NCBI RefSeq assembly: GCF_014653945.1
Contig: NZ_BNAU01000001.1
Location: forward strand, 372,001-436,000
DNA: 64,000 bases
Direction: 5' to 3'
Origin: Amycolatopsis deserti
GTDB taxonomy: Bacteria; Actinomycetota; Actinomycetes; Mycobacteriales; Pseudonocardiaceae
The first letter of the stretch is position 1. Every line of letters starts with the position of its first letter. The notes under the pieces are model-generated. The model searched no databases, was not told the DNA's origin, and saw only the letters and a program-made list of their open reading frames with translations. Both the position numbers and the translations under genes were made by a program. Shown here piece after piece: positions 57,910-64,000 of this stretch.

Positions 57910-59403
57910 GTGAACACCATCGAACACTGGATCAACGGCGCGCGCACGCCCGCGGGCTCGGCCCGCACCGCGCCGGTCTACGACCCCGCCACCGGGCAGC
58001 AGCAGGTCGAGGTGCTGCTCGCCGAACCGGCCGATGTGGACACCGCGGTCGCGGCGGCGGGCAAGGCCTTCGAGTCGTGGGGCAACTCCTCGCTCACCCA
58101 GCGCACCCGGATCATGTTCGCCTTCCGCGAGCTGCTCGTGCGCCACGAGGACGAGCTGGCGCGGATCATCTCCGCCGAACACGGCAAGGTCATCGACGAC
58201 GCGCGCGGCGAGATCGTCCGCGGCCGCGAGGTCGTGGAGTACGCGTGCGGCATCGCCGATGCGCTCAAGGGCGGCTTCTCCGACCAGGTCTCCCGCGACG
58301 TGGACGTGCACAGCTTCCGCCAGCCCCTCGGCGTGGTCGCCGGCATCACGCCGTTCAACTTCCCGATCATGGTGCCGCTGTGGATGCACCCGATCGCCAT
58401 CGCCACCGGCAACACCTTCGTCCTCAAGCCCAGTGAGCGCGACCCGTCGGCCTCGAACTTCGTCGCCGAGCTCTACGCCGAGGCCGGTCTGCCGGAGGGC
58501 GTGTTCAACGTCGTGCACGGCGACAAGGTCGCCGTCGACGCGATCCTGGACCACCCGGACATCGCGGCGGTGTCGTTCGTCGGCTCCACCCCGATCGCGA
58601 AGTACGTGCACGAGCGGGCCACCGCGTCCGGCAAGCGCGTCCAGGCACTCGGCGGGGCGAAGAACCACGCCGTCGTGCTGCCCGACGCCGACCTCGAGTT
58701 CGCCGCCAACCACCTCACCGCCGCCGCGTTCGGCTCCGCCGGCCAGCGCTGCATGGCCATCTCCGTCGGGGTCGCCGTCGGCGAGGCGGGCGACCAGCTG
58801 GTCGGGATCCTGGAGCGCAAGGCCAAGGAGGTCAAGGTCGGCCCCGGCTCCGACGCCGGCAACGACATGGGCCCGGTCGTCACCCAGGCCGCCCGCGAAC
58901 GCGTGATCAACGCCGTGGCGAGCGGGGCCGAGCAGGGCGCCACCGTCGTCGTCGACGGCCGCGGCCTCACCGTGGAGGGCCACGAGGGCGGCTTCTTCGT
59001 CGGCCCGTCGCTGCTGGACCACGTCACCACCGAGATGGACGCCTACCGCGAGGAGATCTTCGGCCCGGTCCTGGCGATCGTGCGGGTGGACACCGTCGAC
59101 GAGGCGATCGCGCTGATCAACGCCAACCCCTACGGCAACGGCACCGCGATCTTCACCGGCAGCGGCGAGGCCGCGCGCCGGTTCCAGCGCGAGGTCAAGG
59201 TCGGCATGATCGGCGTCAACGTGCCCATCCCGGTCCCGATGTCCTACTACTCCTTCGGCGGCTGGAAGGACTCCCTGATCGGCGACAGCCCCATCCACGG
59301 CCCCGAAGGCGTGCGCTTCTACACCCGCGCCAAGGTCGTCACCAGCCGCTGGCCGCACACCGGCAGGTTCACCGCAGGCTTCAACTTCCCCACCTCCAGC
59401 TAG
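57910..59403 (+). CDS. iolA: Methylmalonate/malonate-semialdehyde dehydrogenase (CoA-acylating)
   Basis: This 497-residue aldehyde dehydrogenase turns malonate semialdehyde into acetyl-CoA and CO2 with NAD+ and CoA, the last step of the pathway. Features are TPFNFPIMVPLWMHPIAIAT (NAD-binding), KNHAVVLPDADLEFAANHLT, and the catalytic Cys in AAFGSAGQRCMAIS. The text KNHAVVLPDAD and SFGGWKDSLIGD are typical of MMSDH. The GTG follows GAGGA. It could also serve valine degradation (mmsA). Confidence 0.93.
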   Translation: MNTIEHWINGARTPAGSARTAPVYDPATGQQQVEVLLAEPADVDTAVAAAGKAFESWGNSSLTQRTRIMFAFRELLVRHEDELARIISAEHGKVIDDARGEIVRGREVVEYACGIADALKGGFSDQVSRDVDVHSFRQPLGVVAGITPFNFPIMVPLWMHPIAIATGNTFVLKPSERDPSASNFVAELYAEAGLPEGVFNVVHGDKVAVDAILDHPDIAAVSFVGSTPIAKYVHERATASGKRVQALGGAKNHAVVLPDADLEFAANHLTAAAFGSAGQRCMAISVGVAVGEAGDQLVGILERKAKEVKVGPGSDAGNDMGPVVTQAARERVINAVASGAEQGATVVVDGRGLTVEGHEGGFFVGPSLLDHVTTEMDAYREEIFGPVLAIVRVDTVDEAIALINANPYGNGTAIFTGSGEAARRFQREVKVGMIGVNVPIPVPMSYYSFGGWKDSLIGDSPIHGPEGVRFYTRAKVVTSRWPHTGRFTAGFNFPTSS

Positions 59404-59410
59404 GAGCACC

Positions 59411-60358
59411 ATGACCACCGCGACGACGCGCACCGTGATCGGCAACCTCTGCCTCGGCTCCGCCCCCGACTCGTGGGGCGTCTGGTTCCCCCAGGACGAG
59501 CAGCAGGTCCCGCACACCCGCTTCCTCGACGAGCTCGTCCAGGCCGGCTACGAATGGCTGGAGCTGGGCCCGTTCGGCTACCTGCCCACCGACCCGCGGC
59601 AGCTCGCCGACGAGCTGGGGGAGCGCGGCCTGAAGGTCTCCGGCGGCACCACCTTCGGCGCCCTGCACCGCCCCGACCAGTGGGACGACATGCTCGCCAC
59701 CACCCGCAAGGTCGCCGAGCTGACCGCCGCCGCGGGGGCGCATCACCTCGTCTACATCCCGCCGATGTACCGCGACGAAAAGACTGGCGCCTACACCGAG
59801 TCGCCCGAGCTGACCGCGCAGCAGTGGGCCTCCTTCGGCCGGCGCGCCGACGAGCTGGGCCGGATCCTGCTGGAGACCTACGACGTGCGGCTCGTGCTGC
59901 ACCCGCACGCCGACAGCCACATCCAGACCCAGGCCGAGATCGAGCGCTACCTCAACGAAAGCGACGCCCGCTACGCCAACCTGTGCCTGGACACCGGGCA
60001 CGTCGCCTACGGCGGCGGCGACGCCGTGGACCTGATCCGCCGCTTCGGCGAGCGCATCGGCTACGTCCACATCAAGCAGATGGACCCCGCGGTGCTCGAC
60101 CGGGTGCGGGCGGAGAACCTGTCCTTCGGCGAGGCCGTCAAGCTCGGCGTGTGCGTGGAACCACCCGCCGGGGTGCCGAACCCGGCCGCGGTGATCGACG
60201 CGCTGTCCGAACTGGACGCCGAGATCTTCGTCATCGTCGAGCAGGACCTCTACCCGTGCGCCCCGGACGTGCCCCTGCCCATCGCCGTGCGCACCCGGGA
60301 GTACCTGAACTCGTGCGGCCTGTCCGGCATCCGCCGCCCGGGAGGGGAGCGCGCATGA
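59411..60358 (+). CDS. iolE: Inosose dehydratase-type TIM barrel (IolE-like)
   Basis: This 315-residue protein of the xylose-isomerase-like TIM-barrel clan reads LCLGSAPDSWGVWFPQDEQQ, YEWLELGPFGYLPTD, VRLVLHPHADSHIQTQAEIE and NLCLDTGHVAYGGGDAVDLI. The His/Asp/Glu residues form a metal site. By position and family it is the inosose dehydratase that follows IolG in the pathway. A second clan member at 61364 makes the split between iolE and iolH a judgement. Its stop overlaps the iolG start by 4 bp. Confidence 0.85.
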   Translation: MTTATTRTVIGNLCLGSAPDSWGVWFPQDEQQVPHTRFLDELVQAGYEWLELGPFGYLPTDPRQLADELGERGLKVSGGTTFGALHRPDQWDDMLATTRKVAELTAAAGAHHLVYIPPMYRDEKTGAYTESPELTAQQWASFGRRADELGRILLETYDVRLVLHPHADSHIQTQAEIERYLNESDARYANLCLDTGHVAYGGGDAVDLIRRFGERIGYVHIKQMDPAVLDRVRAENLSFGEAVKLGVCVEPPAGVPNPAAVIDALSELDAEIFVIVEQDLYPCAPDVPLPIAVRTREYLNSCGLSGIRRPGGERA

Positions 60359-61362
60359 CCGTCCACATCGGAGTCATCGGCACCGGGATGATCGGCCAGG
60401 ACCACATCCGGCGCCTGACCGACGTGGTCACCGGCGCCGAGGTGGTCGCGGTGACCGACGTCGACGGCGCCCGCGCCGCCGAAGTCGCCTCCGGCATCGG
60501 CGCCCGCGCCCTGCCGACCGGGCAGGACGTCATCGCCGACCCGCTGGTCGACGCGGTCGTGGTGACCAGCTGGGGCCCCACGCACGCCGAGTTCGTCCTG
60601 GCCGCCATCGCGGCCGGCAAGTACGTGTTCTGCGAGAAGCCGCTGGCCACCACCGCCGAGGACTGCCTGCGCATCATCGAGGCCGAGCAGTCCGTCGGGC
60701 GGCGGTTGGTGCAGGTCGGGTTCATGCGCCGCTACGACGCCGGTTACCGCGCGATGAAGGAGGTCCTCGACTCCCGCGACCTGGGCCACCCGCTGATGAT
60801 GCACTGCGCGCACCGCAACCCCACGGTGCCCGAGGCCTACCACTCGGCGATGGCTGTCCAGGACACCGCGGTGCACGAGATCGACACGATCCGGTGGCTG
60901 CTGGACGAGGAGATCGTCTCCGCGCAGGTGATCCGCCCCCGCCGCACCGCGAACCGGTTCGAGCACCTGGTGGACCCGCAGTTCATGCTGTTCGAGACCG
61001 CCAGTGGGGTGCGGGTCGACCTGGAGGTGTTCGTGAACTGCCAGTTCGGCTACGACATCCAGTGCGAAACCGTGTGCGAGACCGGCACGGTGCGGCTGCC
61101 CGACCCGGCGGACGTGATCGTCAAGACCGCCGCCGTGCAGCGCACCGGCGTGCTGCAGGACTGGAAGGACCGCTTCGGCGCCGCGTTCGACCGCGAGTTC
61201 GTCGAATGGATCGCCTCGATCGACGACGGCAGGCTCGCCGGCCCCAGCGCCTGGGACGGCTACGCCGCGGCGGTGACCACCGACGCCGGCACCGAGGCGC
61301 TGGAGACCGGGCGGGTGGTGTCGGTGCGCCTCAAGGACCGCCCTGACCTCTACGGGAGCTGA
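60355..61362 (+). CDS. iolG: Inositol 2-dehydrogenase
   Basis: This 335-residue Gfo/Idh/MocA oxidoreductase has the Rossmann start HIGVIGTGMIGQDHIRRLTD, the conserved EKPL (CEKPLATTAEDCLRI) with the catalytic Lys, and the second-domain signature DTAVHEIDTIRWLLDEEI with the active-site Asp/His. It oxidises myo-inositol to scyllo-inosose using NAD+, the first step of the pathway. The ATG overlaps the upstream stop. Confidence 0.93.
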   Translation: MTVHIGVIGTGMIGQDHIRRLTDVVTGAEVVAVTDVDGARAAEVASGIGARALPTGQDVIADPLVDAVVVTSWGPTHAEFVLAAIAAGKYVFCEKPLATTAEDCLRIIEAEQSVGRRLVQVGFMRRYDAGYRAMKEVLDSRDLGHPLMMHCAHRNPTVPEAYHSAMAVQDTAVHEIDTIRWLLDEEIVSAQVIRPRRTANRFEHLVDPQFMLFETASGVRVDLEVFVNCQFGYDIQCETVCETGTVRLPDPADVIVKTAAVQRTGVLQDWKDRFGAAFDREFVEWIASIDDGRLAGPSAWDGYAAAVTTDAGTEALETGRVVSVRLKDRPDLYGS

Positions 61363-61363
61363 C

Positions 61364-62224
61364 GTGAAGATCGCACTCGACCCCTACATGCTGCGCGGCC
61401 TGCCGATGCGCGAGATGGTCCGCACCGTCGCCGACATCGGCTACGAATACATCGAACTGTCCCCGCGCGCCGACTTCATGCCGTTCTTCCTGCACCCGCG
61501 CGCCGACGACGACAAGGTCGCCGAGCTCAAGCGCGTGCTGGCCGAGACCGGTGTGCGGCTGGCGAGCGTCCTTCCGCTGTACAAGTGGTCCAGCCCCGAC
61601 GAGGCCGAGCGGCAGGCCGCGGTCCGCTACTGGAAGCGGATGATCGAGGTGACCGCCGAGCTGGGCTGCCCGCTGATGAACTCCGAGTTCAACGGCCGCC
61701 CGGAACGCGCCGCGGAGAGCGAGGCCGCGTTCTGGCGGTCGATGGAGGAGCTGCTGCCGGTCTTCGAACGCGAGGGCATCGCCCTGAACCTCGAAGCGCA
61801 CCCGGACGACTTCTGCGAGCTCAACGACCCCGCGGTGGACCTGGTGCGCGCCATCAACAAGCCGTGGGTGAACTACCTGTACTGCGCCCCGCACACGTTC
61901 CACCTCTCCGACGGCGCGGGCGACATCGCCGGGATGATGCGCTACGCGGGCGACAAGCTGCAGCACGTGCACATCGCGGACACCTTCAACCACAAGGCGT
62001 CCTCCGGCCTGCGCTACATCCTCAACCCGCCGGGGACCCCGGCGCGCATCCACCAGCACCTGGACATCGGCCAGGGCGAGGTGGACTGGGACGCCTTCTT
62101 CGGCACGCTGCGCGAACTCGGCTTCGACGGGGTCGCCACGGTGTGCGTGTTCGCCTGGGAGGAACGCGCCGTCGAATCCTCCACTTTCATGCTCGAACGG
62201 GTTACCAAGGAACTGACCGCCTAG
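61364..62224 (+). CDS. iolH: IolH-like sugar phosphate isomerase/epimerase
   Basis: This 286-residue TIM-barrel protein starts VKIALDPYMLRGLPMREMVR and contains GYEYIELSPRADFMPFFLHP, IALNLEAHPDDFCELNDPAV and LQHVHIADTFNHKASSGLRY, the metal-binding pattern of the AP_endonuc_2 clan. IolH-type genes are usual in iol operons but their exact step is unclear. The GTG at 61364 is 1 nt after the iolG stop. Confidence 0.8.
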   Translation: MKIALDPYMLRGLPMREMVRTVADIGYEYIELSPRADFMPFFLHPRADDDKVAELKRVLAETGVRLASVLPLYKWSSPDEAERQAAVRYWKRMIEVTAELGCPLMNSEFNGRPERAAESEAAFWRSMEELLPVFEREGIALNLEAHPDDFCELNDPAVDLVRAINKPWVNYLYCAPHTFHLSDGAGDIAGMMRYAGDKLQHVHIADTFNHKASSGLRYILNPPGTPARIHQHLDIGQGEVDWDAFFGTLRELGFDGVATVCVFAWEERAVESSTFMLERVTKELTA

Positions 62225-62238
62225 AGGAAGAAACCCTC

Positions 62239-63675
62239 ATGTCACACGTCAAAGACGACGCACCATCCGGGCAGACCCTCCCCGAGGACCAGCGGGGGCC
62301 GCACCAGCGGCGGCTCCGCCTGGTCACCGTGATCGCCACCTTCGGCGGGCTGCTGTTCGGTTACGACACGGGCGTGATCAACGGCGCCCTGCCCTACATG
62401 CAGGCCGACCTCGGGCTCACCGCCCTGACCGAGGGGCTGGTGACGAGCTCGCTGCTGCTGGGCGCGGCGCTCGGCGCGGTGCTGGGCGGGCGGTTGTCCG
62501 ACCGCCGCGGCCGCCGCCGCACCATCCTCGCGCTCGCGGTGGTCTTCCTCGTCGGCACGCTCGGCTGCACGTTCGCGCCGGACACCACGGTCATGGTGAT
62601 CTCGCGGTTCGTGCTCGGCCTGGCCGTCGGCGGCGCGTCGGTCACCGTCCCGACCTACCTGGCCGAGGTGTCGCCGGCCGAGCGGCGCGGACGGCTGGTC
62701 ACCCAGAACGAGCTGATGATCGTCAGCGGTCAGCTGCTCGCGTTCACCTTCAACGCGATCATCGGCAACGCCTTCGGCGAGAGCGGTGGCGTGTGGCGGT
62801 GGATGCTGGTGCTGGCCACGCTGCCCGCGGTGGTGCTGTGGTTCGGGATGCTGGTCATGCCGGAGAGCCCGCGGTGGCTGGCCTCGCGGGAACGGTTCGG
62901 CGACGCGCTCGCGGTGCTCAAGGACGTCCGCTCGGCGCGGCGCGCGGAGGCGGAGCTGGCCGAGGTGCGGCAGCTCGCGCTGGAGGACCGGCAGGCCAAG
63001 ACCGGCGGCTGGTCGGATCTGGCTACCCCGTGGATCCGGCGGCTCGTGCTCACCGGCGTGGGCATCGCGATCGTCCAGCAGATCACCGGCGTCAACTCGA
63101 TCATGTACTACGGCACGCAGATCCTCACCGACGCCGGGTTCTCCGCCAACGGCGCGCTGACCGCGAACATCGCCAACGGCGTGATCTCGGTGCTGGCCAC
63201 GTTCGCCGGGATCTGGCTGCTCGGGCGGGTCGACCGCAGGCCGATGCTGATCGCCGGGCAGATCGGCACCACCTCGGCGCTGCTGCTGATCGGGTTGTTC
63301 TCGCTGCTGCTGCCGGAGGGGATCGGGCGCGCGTTCGTCGTGCTGTCGCTGACGGTGACGTTCCTGGCGTTCCAGCAGGGCTCGATCTCGCCGGTGACGT
63401 GGTTGATGCTGTCCGAGATCTTCCCGCTCAAGCTGCGCGGGTTCGGGTTCGGGCTGTGCGCGCTGGTGTTGTGGCTGACCAACTTCGCGGTCGGGCTGCT
63501 GTTCCCGCTGCTGGTCGAGGCCATTCACATCTCGGGCACGTTCTTCCTGTTCGCCGCGCTCGGCGTCGGGGCGATCACGTTCGTGGCGAGGTTCGTGCCG
63601 GAGACCCGCGGCCGGTCGCTGGAGACGCTGGAGAAGGAACTGCGCACCCGCTACACGGGGACGGTGACGGCCTGA
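62239..63675 (+). CDS. iolT: Sugar porter (MFS) myo-inositol transporter
   Basis: This 478-residue, 12-helix transporter has FGGLLFGYDTGVINGALPYM in helix 1, GRLSDRRGRRRTILAL (motif A), the MPESPRWLASRERFGDA loop after helix 6, GIAIVQQITGVNSIMYYG in helix 7 and VPETRGRSLETLE at the C-terminus, all hallmarks of sugar porters. Position in the iol operon makes myo-inositol:H+ uptake the natural role. The stop overlaps the next start by one base (TGATG). Confidence 0.92.
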   Translation: MSHVKDDAPSGQTLPEDQRGPHQRRLRLVTVIATFGGLLFGYDTGVINGALPYMQADLGLTALTEGLVTSSLLLGAALGAVLGGRLSDRRGRRRTILALAVVFLVGTLGCTFAPDTTVMVISRFVLGLAVGGASVTVPTYLAEVSPAERRGRLVTQNELMIVSGQLLAFTFNAIIGNAFGESGGVWRWMLVLATLPAVVLWFGMLVMPESPRWLASRERFGDALAVLKDVRSARRAEAELAEVRQLALEDRQAKTGGWSDLATPWIRRLVLTGVGIAIVQQITGVNSIMYYGTQILTDAGFSANGALTANIANGVISVLATFAGIWLLGRVDRRPMLIAGQIGTTSALLLIGLFSLLLPEGIGRAFVVLSLTVTFLAFQQGSISPVTWLMLSEIFPLKLRGFGFGLCALVLWLTNFAVGLLFPLLVEAIHISGTFFLFAALGVGAITFVARFVPETRGRSLETLEKELRTRYTGTVTA

Positions 63676-64000
63676 TGGCGGTGCTGGTCGCGGTGACCGA
63701 TTCGGACGAGGGCACCCTGGCGCTGGACACTGCGGTCGCCGAAGCCCGCCGCCGCGGGACCGGTCTGCTGGCCGCCAACCTGCGGCTGGCGCCGCTGGAC
63801 GTCGCGCACGTGCCAGGCGACGTCGAGACGACCGTGCTCGAGCGCGAGCCGGACGTCGAGGTGGGGCAGCACGTGCTCGGCCTGCTGGAACGCCACCGCG
63901 ACGAGGTGGATCTGCTGGTGATCGGCATGAAGCGGCGCAGCCCGGTGGGCAAGCTCGTGCTGGGCAGTCTCGCCCAGTTCCTGCTGCTCAACGCGGACGT
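63675..64000 (+). CDS. Universal stress protein (UspA-type), partial
   Basis: The visible 108 residues start MAVLVAVTDSDEGTLALDTA and include VDLLVIGMKRRSPVGKLVLG followed by SLAQFLLLNAD, the ATP-binding GxxxxxxG-S-like loop of USP proteins. The gene runs off the right edge but only about 20 residues are missing. It is co-translated with iolT and likely belongs to the iol operon. Confidence 0.88.
   Translation, partial: MAVLVAVTDSDEGTLALDTAVAEARRRGTGLLAANLRLAPLDVAHVPGDVETTVLEREPDVEVGQHVLGLLERHRDEVDLLVIGMKRRSPVGKLVLGSLAQFLLLNAD

Overview
The window is a high-GC actinomycete chromosome segment, most likely Amycolatopsis (Pseudonocardiaceae). The strongest taxonomic marker is the pair at 17161-19390. 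It matches, from memory, the guaiacol O-demethylase GcoA/GcoB of Amycolatopsis sp. ATCC 39116, including the active-site Phe75/Phe169/Phe395 trio and heme ligand Cys356. An F420-type luciferase-like oxidoreductase, two P450s, GTG starts and many leaderless-type promoters (TAnnnT 6-7 nt before the start codon) agree with this. No tRNA, rRNA, CRISPR array, IS element or integrase was seen.

Layout. 1-9.7 kb: mostly minus-strand housekeeping and unknown genes: a GNAT fragment at the edge, VOC protein, DUF429, two membrane proteins, F420 oxidoreductase, ArsR, YjbR, pirin, DUF4383, and an ECF42-like sigma / DGPF / carboxymuconolactone-decarboxylase unit. 10-16.1 kb: a secreted PGRP amidase with LGFP repeats, an SDR/LysR divergent pair and a methyltransferase, with three islands of tandem repeats that start at gene stop codons. 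16.1-19.4 kb: AraC regulator divergent from gcoAB. 19.4-24.1 kb: small genes (DUF1905, TfoX, HTH-less LysR/DUF5997 pair, SRPBCC-ArsR-DUF899 operon, DUF2975-XRE) among decayed gene remnants. 24.2-28.6 kb: GntP permease, class III CoA-transferase and HMG-CoA-lyase-like gene with an IclR regulator, probably a hydroxy-acid catabolic operon. 28.6-34.7 kb: secreted depolymerase/esterase, membrane Ser/Thr kinase, GH12 lipoprotein, a second lipoprotein. 34.7-39.7 kb: DHA2 exporter with TetR regulator and twin operators, a second P450, and argG behind ARG-box-like palindromes.

39.8-52.2 kb is the most interesting region. Five minus-strand genes (SWIM zinc finger, DUF5691, MoxR AAA+, DUF5682, VWA) are joined by four consecutive 4-bp stop/start overlaps behind one leaderless promoter. 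After a 65-bp leader containing two hairpins comes a 1,747-residue NACHT NTPase with a long HEAT-like repeat tail. I read this as a candidate NTP-dependent conflict or stress system in which a STAND-type sensor is coupled to a MoxR/VWA chaperone-like module.

52.3-64 kb: a complete myo-inositol catabolic operon (iolC, Cgl0159-type aldolase, iolB, iolD, iolA, iolE, iolG, iolH-like, iolT, universal stress protein) divergent from a LacI regulator. The promoter is canonical TTGACA-17-CATAGT, overlaid by a perfect 15-bp palindrome and two tandem 13-bp repeats.
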